Of a stretch of DNA of 64,000 bases, positions 57,116 through 64,000 are shown one piece after another. Position 1 is the stretch's first letter. Each line of letters begins with the position of its first letter. A model generated the notes under the pieces. It did no database searches. It had not been told where the DNA came from and saw only the letters and a program-made list of their open reading frames with translations. The position numbers and the translations under genes are program-made. Origin of the DNA: Halodesulfovibrio sp. MK-HDV (GTDB lineage: Bacteria; Desulfobacterota; Desulfovibrionia; Desulfovibrionales; Desulfovibrionaceae); NCBI RefSeq assembly GCF_009914765.1, contig NZ_WYDS01000003.1, positions 224,004-288,003 on the forward strand, written 5' to 3'.

Positions 57116-59428
57116 GTGCGCATAAAAAGTATTGCTACTGAACTTGTTGCAACAGTTTTACTCATCGTTTCAGTCTCAGTTTTATGTATCGTGCTGTATG
57201 TTTCCTCTTCAACAAACGAAATTGTTGAAGATATTCAGCTTGAAGCAATGGACAGAGAAACGGTGCTGGCAGATACCTCCTTAAAGCAATTTACTGCCAA
57301 TATTAATTCACTCGTCACCTACCTTGCTGGTCATGAAGACGTTATCAACAGCGCATGGGTGGAAGGTGAAGAAGGGCGTAAGCTTCTGGATAATATTCTG
57401 AAGCTGAATAGTGATGTGGAGGCCGTTTTTGTTTTTAATACAAAAGGGGAAATTACTTCCGGCGTTACCCGCAGTGGCCCTTCGCTGAATGGCGATGTGG
57501 AACGGGCTGCACTGTGGAAAGCAAAGCTTTTGGACGGAAGCGATGAATTATTCATAACACAACATGTTATTTCTGATGATGTGATTGGGCGTCGCCTGCT
57601 CGGTATGGGTGCTCGATTATATGATTTTGTAGATAACACCCTTATCGGTGGCGTTGTTGTCTTTGCAGATGTTGGTAATTTTGGTGAACGATATATTGAT
57701 CCGGTTTCATTTGGTAAATCAGGATATGCATATTTGATTGATGCCGCAGGCACAATTGTGGCGCACCCGAATGATAAGGTTATTTTTAAACGTTCTTCTG
57801 TTTATGATAAAATTATTCAAACAGAGGCCGCTGGAAAAAACTTTTTTAGTTACACCTATAAGGGAACTGAAAAGTCTCAGCGTTTTGTGAAAAACGAAAA
57901 GACTGGTTGGTACATCAGCACAACTGTCCCTCGTAAAGAGTTAGTTGCAACAGCGGATAGGCAGCGTTTTATCATTATATGTATAGGCGTGTTTACTTTG
58001 CTGGCTGCATCCATAATTTTGCTTTTCGGTATCCGCAAAGTTTTTGCAACACCGCTGGCAGCTCTTGGTGAATATTCCAAAGAAATTGCATCTGGTGATT
58101 TTGAAGCAAAACTGGAAGGTAACTTCCGACACGAATTAAAGATACTGGCTGAACATCTTCGCGAGATGTCCGTTGAATTGAAAGAACAGCTTGGTATGTC
58201 ACAAGGTGTGCTGAAGGGGATTAACTTTCCGTGCGGTGTTGTGGATACAGAGGGTTGTTTCTCATTCATGAACAAAGAGCTTGTAGAGTTATTTGGTAGA
58301 ACCGGAACTCCTGATGGATATCTAGGAAAGACTTCCGGTGAAGTTTTCTTTGATGACGCAAGTAGTGAAACTAGATTGCTTCAGGCTGTTCGGGACGGAA
58401 GAGAAACACGGGAAGAGGGCGTCATTACGCGTGTGGACGGGAAAACACTTACTGTTTACTACACTGTGACACCGATTTACGATGTTTCCGGTAATATTCT
58501 TGGCGCGTTTGGTTTGTACTATGACTTAACAGAAATACGCGCAACAGAAGCGCGTATTTCCGAACAGCATAATGCTACCCTTGAAGTTGCTGACCGGGTC
58601 GACGCTGTGGCTGTTTCCTTGGAATCTGCTGCGAGTAATTTACTGGGTCAGATTAACGAGACGACCAGCGGCGCACATATTCAGCAGGAACGTGCCTCTG
58701 AGACTGCTGTTGCTGTTGAAGAGATGAATGCTACGGTTTTAGAGGTTGCGAAGAATGCAAGTAACGCGGCTTCCAGCACAGGAGTCTGTAGCGATCGTGT
58801 GGATGAAGGTTCATCTGTTGTGAACGAAACGATTCATGCGATTAGCAAAGTGAATAACGAAGCGGCAGAGTTGAATGAACAGATGGCTGATCTAGGAAAA
58901 CATGCGGATGACATCGGGAATGTTATTCGTGTAATTTCAGATATTGCTGATCAGACAAACCTGCTGGCGCTTAACGCAGCTATTGAAGCGGCACGTGCCG
59001 GTGAAGCCGGTAAAGGTTTTGCGGTTGTTGCTGATGAAGTTCGCAAGCTTGCAGAAAAAACCACCACGGCAACCCGTGAAGTTGGTGAAGCTGTTAACAG
59101 CATCCAGAGTTCTACACTGAACGTTGCGGGTGGTGTGGAAAAAGCTATCGCTGCAGTGGGCGAAGGTACTGCTAAGGCAGAGGCTTCCGGTGAGTTACTT
59201 GTTTCCATCAAGGAAATGATGGATGAGGCTCTCGGTGAAATCACTGCCATTGCGACTGCAACGGAAGAGCAGTCTGCAACTTCAGAACAGATAAGTAAGT
59301 CATCTTCAGAGATAAGTACGATTACGGATGAAGGGGTGCAAACCCTTGGCGCTGCGATCGTTGCTGTAGAAGATCTACAAGAGATGGTACTTGAGTTACG
59401 ATCGTTGACTGAAGAAATGAAAGCATAA
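57116..59428 (+). CDS. methyl-accepting chemotaxis protein with Cache, HAMP and PAS domains
   Basis: The 770-residue receptor starts at GTG after GGGG. Order: membrane helix (about 8-30), periplasmic double-Cache sensor (31-280, with [16 protein letters not shown]), second helix, HAMP (about 310-360), PAS domain (365-475, [13 protein letters not shown]) and the MCP signalling domain whose tip reads [27 protein letters not shown]. No C-terminal CheR-tether pentapeptide is visible. The Cache domain suggests sensing of amino or organic acids; the PAS could read redox or energy state. Confidence 0.95.
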   Translation: MRIKSIATELVATVLLIVSVSVLCIVLYVSSSTNEIVEDIQLEAMDRETVLADTSLKQFTANINSLVTYLAGHEDVINSAWVEGEEGRKLLDNILKLNSDVEAVFVFNTKGEITSGVTRSGPSLNGDVERAALWKAKLLDGSDELFITQHVISDDVIGRRLLGMGARLYDFVDNTLIGGVVVFADVGNFGERYIDPVSFGKSGYAYLIDAAGTIVAHPNDKVIFKRSSVYDKIIQTEAAGKNFFSYTYKGTEKSQRFVKNEKTGWYISTTVPRKELVATADRQRFIIICIGVFTLLAASIILLFGIRKVFATPLAALGEYSKEIASGDFEAKLEGNFRHELKILAEHLREMSVELKEQLGMSQGVLKGINFPCGVVDTEGCFSFMNKELVELFGRTGTPDGYLGKTSGEVFFDDASSETRLLQAVRDGRETREEGVITRVDGKTLTVYYTVTPIYDVSGNILGAFGLYYDLTEIRATEARISEQHNATLEVADRVDAVAVSLESAASNLLGQINETTSGAHIQQERASETAVAVEEMNATVLEVAKNASNAASSTGVCSDRVDEGSSVVNETIHAISKVNNEAAELNEQMADLGKHADDIGNVIRVISDIADQTNLLALNAAIEAARAGEAGKGFAVVADEVRKLAEKTTTATREVGEAVNSIQSSTLNVAGGVEKAIAAVGEGTAKAEASGELLVSIKEMMDEALGEITAIATATEEQSATSEQISKSSSEISTITDEGVQTLGAAIVAVEDLQEMVLELRSLTEEMKA

Positions 59429-59432
59429 GTAA

Positions 59433-59467
59433 AAAGGGTGGAGCATTAAGCTCCACCCTTTCTTTTT
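59433..59467. terminator. bidirectional terminator between mcp and mntP
   Basis: The 12-bp stem AAAGGGTGGAGC with its complement and a five-base loop is flanked by A and T runs, serving both convergent genes. Confidence 0.93.
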
Positions 59468-60026
59468 ACATTATGACATCAATGCCAATGAGGATGAGAA
59501 CAACCCCACCGCCGACTTCTGCATATTTACCTAGCGATGAAGTATTGCCGATAAGCTTTCCAATGTGCAAACCTGCCAGTGTAAACAGTGCTGCTGTGAC
59601 ACCGATAACAAACGCAGGGAACCATATTAGATGGTTGAGAACGGAAAGCGACAATCCCACAGCAAGTGCATCAATAGATGTTGCGATAGCAAGCATGATG
59701 AGTGATGCGCCTTTGGTTGGATCGTAATGCTCAGCGGCTTCTTCTCTGGTTGGGTGCTTAAGGGCTCCCATAATCATCCTGATACCAACCCAAAGTAAAA
59801 GCCCGAAGGCAATCCAATGAGTGTAGGCGTCTAAGTAGGATTTTATGGAGGCTCCAGCGAGCCAGCCCACGATAAGCATCGCAGCCTGAAAAAAGCCAAA
59901 GTGCCATGCCATCCGAAATGTTTGACGTGCGTTAGCACCTTTTAAACGTACACCTGCAGCGATCGCTACAGCGAAAGCGTCAACTGCAAGCGCAATTGAA
60001 ATAGCAATGAGTTCGGCCCAGTGCAT
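59466..60026 (-). CDS. mntP: MntP-type manganese efflux pump
   Basis: The 186-residue protein has six membrane helices in two homologous halves with the conserved acidic motifs AVDAFAVAIAAG and TSIDALAVGLS that bind Mn2+ in this family. The His-poor cytoplasmic loop contains HPTREEAAEHYD. It overlaps the stop of the MarR gene by one base (TAATG), so it is probably controlled by that regulator rather than by an upstream Mn riboswitch, none of which I could see. Confidence 0.9.
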   Translation of the reverse strand: MHWAELIAISIALAVDAFAVAIAAGVRLKGANARQTFRMAWHFGFFQAAMLIVGWLAGASIKSYLDAYTHWIAFGLLLWVGIRMIMGALKHPTREEAAEHYDPTKGASLIMLAIATSIDALAVGLSLSVLNHLIWFPAFVIGVTAALFTLAGLHIGKLIGNTSSLGKYAEVGGGVVLILIGIDVIM

Positions 60027-60442
60027 TAAAAAGCTTTATTCATTTTTTCAAAGCATTGTTTCAGACAATCTCGTTCTTCCTGTGAAAGGTCGGAGACCAT
60101 GGTTTCAGTCAACTGCATGTGCAGTTTATCATGCTCTAAAAACATTTGTCTGCCTGTGTCGGTAAGTTCAATAATGATCGAACGACGGTCGGTTTTATGC
60201 GGACAACGGCGCACGTAATCTTTTTTCTCGAGTCGATCGATCAGTACTGTAAGGGTACCTGTGGTCGTACCCATCCAATTTGCGAGTTCTTTCATTCGCA
60301 TGGATTCATGTATACCGAGAATCTCAAGAGCATGAATTTGTGGAAGGGTAAGCCCTTTTTCGCGTACAACATCATGTTCCCAAGAGGATAATTTTTCGTA
60401 AAACTCCACTATGGCGTGATTCAACTCATCAAGTTCCATCAC
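60026..60442 (-). CDS. MarR-family transcriptional regulator
   Basis: The 138-residue protein has a typical MarR winged helix: LPQIHALEILGIHESMRMKELANWMGTTTG, recognition helix, then the wing RLEKKDYVRRCPHKTDRRS. Its gene lies 9 bases after the UreH/NicO-like transporter gene and overlaps mntP, so it may regulate metal transport. It contains few Cys or His that would suggest direct metal sensing; the signal is unknown. Confidence 0.9.
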   Translation of the reverse strand: MMELDELNHAIVEFYEKLSSWEHDVVREKGLTLPQIHALEILGIHESMRMKELANWMGTTTGTLTVLIDRLEKKDYVRRCPHKTDRRSIIIELTDTGRQMFLEHDKLHMQLTETMVSDLSQEERDCLKQCFEKMNKAF

Positions 60443-60451
60443 TGATCTCCT

Positions 60452-61378
60452 TTAGATCATACTTGTGTCAGCTAAATATGAATATACAGCAAATACGATT
60501 GTCAGCACTCCTGCGGTTCGCATAACGAGTGGTTCAATCCACGGTTTATTGAGTGCGTTCAATGCGTTTGTTGCTTTGTAAATTGCAAAAATGACAGCGG
60601 AAAGTGTTAATCCTGTGCCAACAGCGTAACTTAAAAATACCAGTGTGCTTTTCAGGATGTTTCCTGAATCCAGACCGTATGTGTACATTATCGCAACGGT
60701 CGGGCAGGGGACGATCATATTGAGGAAGCCGAAGACTGTCAGCCCCCAAAACGTAACTTTTGTAATTTTACTGCTTGTTGAGCAACCGCAACCATGATGA
60801 TGGCTGTGTGTCTGCTCTTTTTTTTGTGTGCTTACCTTCTGCCCCATCACGAATTCACTTTGACTTATTGTTGCAGCACTGACGGGTTGTCCGAGAACGT
60901 ATGCAGGTTCTGTAGCAAGCGCTGCATTTCCGAAAGTCAGTGGTTGTAATTTTTCGTGATGATGGTGAGTGCCGCAGCAGGCTTCAGCATGTTCGTGACT
61001 ATGATTGTGGTCATGTCCGTGGTCGTGATTATGTCCGTGATCATGTTCATGATCATGACTGTGAAGCAGGTGGGGCTTAATAATAAGGATGAGCCCAAGT
61101 ACGATCAAAACTCCGACGGTGATAACATCAATAGCAGTTTTAAAAGATGCAGGGATAGCGAGTGAGATGGAACCTAAGGAAAATCCTATGGCAATGCACG
61201 CGAGGGTGGTGCCAAGAATAAAACCAGAAGTAATGGAAAAGACATGCTTTCCGTCTTTGGCTCCGTATGTAAATGGAGCAAGAACCAGCCATGAATGGCC
61301 ACACGGATTGATGCCATGAATAAAACCAAGTGCAAGGGCACTTTGCAGTGCCATAACAAATACAGAGTCAAACAGCAT
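60452..61378 (-). CDS. UreH/NicO-like membrane transporter with His-rich loop
   Basis: The 308-residue protein has about six membrane helices in two halves: GFIHGINPCGHSWLVLAPF and, after the loop, FGFLNMIVPCPTVAIMYTYG. The Pro-Cys motifs resemble DsbD/UreH (sulfite-exporter-like) proteins and the HG-N-CGH pattern resembles RcnA/NicO nickel-cobalt transporters. Between the halves is a loop with more than fifteen His (residues about 107-145) and HSHHHGCGC at about 198, a strong metal-binding region. Nickel, cobalt or zinc are likely; direction of transport is uncertain. AAAGGA before the ATG can be hidden in a hairpin. Confidence 0.8.
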   Translation of the reverse strand: MLFDSVFVMALQSALALGFIHGINPCGHSWLVLAPFTYGAKDGKHVFSITSGFILGTTLACIAIGFSLGSISLAIPASFKTAIDVITVGVLIVLGLILIIKPHLLHSHDHEHDHGHNHDHGHDHNHSHEHAEACCGTHHHHEKLQPLTFGNAALATEPAYVLGQPVSAATISQSEFVMGQKVSTQKKEQTHSHHHGCGCSTSSKITKVTFWGLTVFGFLNMIVPCPTVAIMYTYGLDSGNILKSTLVFLSYAVGTGLTLSAVIFAIYKATNALNALNKPWIEPLVMRTAGVLTIVFAVYSYLADTSMI

Positions 61379-61383
61379 ATGAA

Positions 61384-61415
61384 AGTCCTTTTGTTTTTTT
61401 TCTGAAAAAAGGACT
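61384..61415 (-). promoter_or_regulatory. hairpin able to hide the ribosome binding site of the His-rich transporter
   Basis: AGTCCTTTT (61415-61407 on the minus strand) pairs perfectly with AAAAGGACT (61392-61384), which contains the AAGGA ribosome binding site seven bases before the ATG at 61378. The loop is 14 bases of A/T. No T run follows, so it is not a terminator. Confidence 0.55.
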
Positions 61416-61417
61416 AC

Positions 61418-61541
61418 GCTCGAAAAACTTGAGTGTCAAATAAAAACTGTGTCAAATAAAATCATACGCAAATAAAATTCATCACGAACAAAATAGGTGT
61501 CAGATAAAAAGTGTTGCGGATAGAAAAAAACTCAAATTATA
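61418..61541. repeat. imperfect repeats with exact 16-bp period
   Basis: Units resembling TGTCAAATAAAA start at 61434, 61450, 61466, 61482, 61498 and 61514, exactly 16 bases apart, with weaker matches at 61418 and 61530. Two units are identical over 12 bases, the others match 7-10. On the minus strand the unit reads TTTTATTTGACA. The array lies between the CbiQ-like and the His-rich transporter genes and may bind a regulator cooperatively. Confidence 0.65.
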
Positions 61542-62262
61542 TTTGGATCAAACTAAGGGGTGATGTTGCAGCAAGAAGGATACATAAAGAAATTATAATA
61601 TCCCTATAACATACAGAAAAATGAGGAACCCAGGCTTCAGGGGAATCCAGCTTACGTGCCGCAACTGCAACTGTTTGTGTCCATGTTTTTTGAGCACAAA
61701 TGCGTAGCACCGCTTGGGGAACAAGGATGAAACGTTGCCATTTAGAACGCGGGGGATTTCGTAGCTCCATAGCCTGTAGTACCTGTGTGAACGTGCGTTG
61801 GATAAGCGGAATGAAGTGAATCATAAGCGCTAAGCTTAACGCCGGTTCCCAACTACGTTTACCAAGTATAGGGCGCAGAAACCACGAAAGGGCAAGCCCA
61901 AGCTGACGAGCGGAGCTTGTTGTTGCAAGCAGAATCCCAATCCCAATAAGGATGGTCAGTCGCAGAGCCAGCGTGCCTGCTTCCAGTGCTGCTGTTTGGT
62001 AATCCGGCGTTATGCCTTGGAGGAGGGGAGTGCAATCCAGTGCGAATTTAATTCCTGCCCACGTAACAATAAAGTAAATGTATGTTGCAACAGCGCGTTG
62101 ACCAAGATTGATGTGCACACGATTGCTGATTCCAAGAATAAGAATACCAAATGCATATATGCAAAGCGCGTACACCGGAACATGCCACGTGAGCATTCCG
62201 ATAGCGGCAGCAAGGATGATTTTTAAGCGCGGATCAAATGAATTGAGTGATAAATTTTTCAT
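61537..62262 (-). CDS. CbiQ/EcfT-like energy-coupling membrane protein
   Basis: From ATG 62262 (MKNLSLNSFDPRLKI) the protein has 241 residues and about five membrane helices. The start SFDPRLKIILAA and the C-terminal AMELRNPPRSKW resemble the EcfT/CbiQ family, whose A-R-G-type cytoplasmic motif contacts the ATPases of ECF importers; here the motif reads ELRN. No ECF ATPase or S component is next to it. The downstream His-rich transporter suggests a cobalt or nickel role. The ribosome binding site is poor and the start is chosen on family grounds. Confidence 0.7.
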   Translation of the reverse strand: MKNLSLNSFDPRLKIILAAAIGMLTWHVPVYALCIYAFGILILGISNRVHINLGQRAVATYIYFIVTWAGIKFALDCTPLLQGITPDYQTAALEAGTLALRLTILIGIGILLATTSSARQLGLALSWFLRPILGKRSWEPALSLALMIHFIPLIQRTFTQVLQAMELRNPPRSKWQRFILVPQAVLRICAQKTWTQTVAVAARKLDSPEAWVPHFSVCYRDIIISLCILLAATSPLSLIQI

Positions 62263-62284
62263 AAATACGGTTGAGTAAAAGTGA

Positions 62285-62368
62285 ATATGTACATATGCCG
62301 TCGTTGCACTCGCATAGCCCGTAACACTAGCGTAGTCTACGGTACATAGAGGCAGGCTGCAATTGCAG
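62285..62368. promoter_or_regulatory. three palindromes upstream of umuD
   Basis: Perfect palindromes ATATGTACATAT (62285-62296), CGTAGTCTACG (62331-62341, odd centre) and CTGCAATTGCAG (62357-62368) lie in the 127-base divergent region between the CbiQ-like gene and umuD. One may be the LexA operator expected for umuDC; I cannot tell which. Confidence 0.4.
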
Positions 62369-62389
62369 TGTGCGAAGAGAGGTAGATAT

Positions 62390-62830
62390 ATGAAAAGGAC
62401 AACTGATTTTCCAGAAAATAGCGTGAGCTCAGATAGAGGCAAACCTAGTCATACGTCGTGCGCACACGTTGGGTTTCCGTCTCCGGCAGATGACTATCTG
62501 GAAGGTGCGCTCGATTTGAACAAGTTGCTCGTGAACAATCCACCGGCGACCTTTTTTCTGCGTATAAAAGGTGATTCCATGAATGGTGCCGGAATCCATA
62601 CGGATGACCTTCTCGTGGTAGATCGCTCGGTGTCGCCGACACACAACTCAATTGTGGTTGCTATGCTCAATGGTACATTAACCGTAAAGCGCCTATGGCA
62701 GAAAAACGGGCGGGTTGCGCTTATGCCGGATAATCCTGAATACAAGCCAGTAGAAGTAACACACAACGAGAATTTTGAAGTGTGGGGCGTTGCTACGTCC
62801 GTTATCCATGCGCTCAGGAAGAAAAAGTGA
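62390..62830 (+). CDS. umuD: UmuD-type SOS peptidase
   Basis: The 146-residue protein is a LexA/UmuD S24 peptidase that becomes an active partner of the error-prone polymerase after RecA-stimulated self-cleavage. The cleavage region reads HVGFPSPADDYLE (Val-Gly where E. coli has Cys-Gly). The catalytic Ser is in KGDSMNGAGI and the Lys in LTVKRLW. ATG 62390 follows GAGAGG. It overlaps umuC by three bases (GTGA). Confidence 0.93.
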   Translation: MKRTTDFPENSVSSDRGKPSHTSCAHVGFPSPADDYLEGALDLNKLLVNNPPATFFLRIKGDSMNGAGIHTDDLLVVDRSVSPTHNSIVVAMLNGTLTVKRLWQKNGRVALMPDNPEYKPVEVTHNENFEVWGVATSVIHALRKKK

Positions 62831-64000
62831 CCGTTGCAGCTTACGCATTGGTAGATTGTAATAATTTCTACTGTTCCTGCGAGCGGGTGTTTAGGCCTGA
62901 CCTCATCGGAAAGCCTATCATTGTACTTTCTAACAATGATGGCTGTATCATTTCACGCTCCAACGAAGCAAAAAAACTTGGCGTGCAAATGGCTGCGCCC
63001 TATTTTAAGCAGAAGCGGTTTCTTCAGCGGAATAACGTTACGGTATTTTCTTCGAACTACCCTCTCTATGGTGATTTATCTGAACGCGTTATGAAGACGC
63101 TGAGAACATTTTGCCCTGACATGGAAATTTATTCTATCGATGAAGCCTTTCTACGTCTTGATGGGTTTACTACATACAATCTTACTGAATACGCACAGCA
63201 TATCCGTAATACTGTCTACAAATGGACAGGTGTTCCCGTATCAATAGGCATAGCACCCACTAAAACGCTTGCAAAAATAGCCAGTCATATCTGTAAAAAA
63301 ACTCCCTCCTCTTCAGGTGTCTACAACATGAATGAACAATGGGAAAACAAATCGCAGATAAATGCCTTATTGGAAACAGTACCCGTAGGTGACATTTGGG
63401 GAATAGGGCGCAAGTCCTCTGAAAAGCTCTTCAATTACGGCATTACCAGCGCAAGGCAATTGCGGGACAGAGATAATGCATGGCTACAAAAAATGCTCAC
63501 CGTAACAGGGCTATACACAGCATTCGAGCTGCGCGGTATTTCTTCTATCGCTTTAGACGACGCACCAGCAACCCGTCGAAGCATCCGTTCGTCTCGTTCG
63601 TTTGGTTCACCTGTCACTGAGAAAAAAGATGCACAGGAAGCAGCCGTAGCCTACATGGTACGAGCCGCAGAAAAGCTGCGCCGCGAAGAGCTGCTTGCCT
63701 CCACGCTTTCAGTTTTCATTAAAACAAGCACGCATCGCCCCGGTGATCAGCATGCAGAGTATATTAACCACACACTGGATAAGCCTACAGACTACACACC
63801 ATTGCTCGTGCACCATGCTTCAGAGATGCTTCGCAGAATTTTTCGGGAAGGGCATGAGTATCAAAAAGTTGGTGTCCTTCTTTCCGGCTTGGAATCAAAG
63901 CACAACCAGCAAGGCTCATTGCTCGAAATTGCTTCACCGAGAACGCAAGACCAATCTGAATCCGAATCGCGGCTTATGCATGTAACAGACGCCATCAACA
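62827..64000 (+). CDS. umuC: UmuC, DNA polymerase V catalytic subunit, 3' end missing
   Basis: The frame opens at GTG 62827, overlapping the umuD stop, and runs 391 codons to the window edge; family members have about 420. Y-family motifs are visible: ALVDCNNFYCSCERVF with the first metal-binding Asp, the YSIDEAFLRLDG block with the catalytic Asp-Glu, and GIAPTKTLAKIAS. A helix-hairpin region (DIWGIGRKSSEKL) and little-finger domain follow. With UmuD' it performs translesion synthesis during the SOS response. Confidence 0.95.
   Translation, partial: MTVAAYALVDCNNFYCSCERVFRPDLIGKPIIVLSNNDGCIISRSNEAKKLGVQMAAPYFKQKRFLQRNNVTVFSSNYPLYGDLSERVMKTLRTFCPDMEIYSIDEAFLRLDGFTTYNLTEYAQHIRNTVYKWTGVPVSIGIAPTKTLAKIASHICKKTPSSSGVYNMNEQWENKSQINALLETVPVGDIWGIGRKSSEKLFNYGITSARQLRDRDNAWLQKMLTVTGLYTAFELRGISSIALDDAPATRRSIRSSRSFGSPVTEKKDAQEAAVAYMVRAAEKLRREELLASTLSVFIKTSTHRPGDQHAEYINHTLDKPTDYTPLLVHHASEMLRRIFREGHEYQKVGVLLSGLESKHNQQGSLLEIASPRTQDQSESESRLMHVTDAIN

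Noticed and set aside
61418..61541. CRISPR array
   Set aside because: The 16-bp period is far too short, units are imperfect, there are no spacers and no cas genes.

Overview
The window looks like chromosome of a sulfate reducer of the Desulfovibrionaceae, possibly a marine, moderate-GC lineage near Halodesulfovibrio. This is an inference from three things: a Wolinella/Desulfovibrio-type frdCAB fumarate reductase, a 'GAK'-type cluster of the kind I associate with Desulfovibrio genomes, and the protein sequences overall. No phage, IS element, rRNA or CRISPR array was seen.

Layout. (1) 1-2.9 kb: the end of an unknown gene, an EamA/DMT exporter, a divergent GntR regulator broken by an A-run, and a small unknown protein. 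(2) 3-10.6 kb, all minus strand: frdC-frdA-frdB-fumarase alpha-fumarase beta-malic enzyme-DASS dicarboxylate carrier, a complete route joining malate/fumarate import, fumarate hydration, respiratory fumarate reduction and malate decarboxylation; frdC has an elaborately foldable leader. (3) 11-14.3 kb: a Cache-domain hybrid histidine kinase and a sigma54-type response regulator. (4) 14.3-21 kb: AT-rich, gene-poor DNA around an isolated GspD-like secretin and a 742-residue lipoprotein, with orphan terminators that may mark small RNAs. (5) 21-28.7 kb: a five-gene dipeptide/oligopeptide ABC operon and an aromatic amino-acid permease.

(6) 28.7-36.8 kb, minus strand: the most interesting region. 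Eight genes encode an XXXCH-type protein, a PHP-like metal phosphoesterase, a small amphi-Trp protein, a PhoU-aminoglycoside-kinase-like fusion, an ATP-grasp enzyme, an HprK-like kinase, a CofD-like protein and a His/Cys-rich amphi-Trp protein. From memory several of these match the uncharacterised 'GAK system' protein families. The last gene ends in a constellation resembling the dnaX programmed -1 frameshift signal: an upstream GGGAG, A AAA AAG in register two codons before the stop, and a GC hairpin 5 nt downstream. The shift would add 82 His-rich residues ending exactly at the operon terminator.

(7) 36.9-50.9 kb, minus strand: tRNA-Thr, tRNA-Tyr, tRNA-Gly, tRNA-Thr, tuf, rpmG, tRNA-Trp, secE, nusG, rplK, rplA, rplJ, rplL, rpoB, rpoC, the classic translation/transcription block, with an L10 leader and attenuator hairpins. 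(8) 51.4-55.8 kb: lpxC, and rpmE-DUF1385-prfA-prmC. (9) 56.1-64 kb: tlyA, a Cache/PAS chemoreceptor, mntP with a MarR regulator, a His-rich UreH/NicO-like metal transporter, a CbiQ-like membrane protein, and umuDC running off the end. Between the two metal-transport genes lies a run of imperfect repeats with an exact 16-bp period.

Three genes carry frame breaks at A-runs (GntR, XXXCH, His-rich amphi-Trp). Base-calling error is an alternative for all three and should be excluded first.
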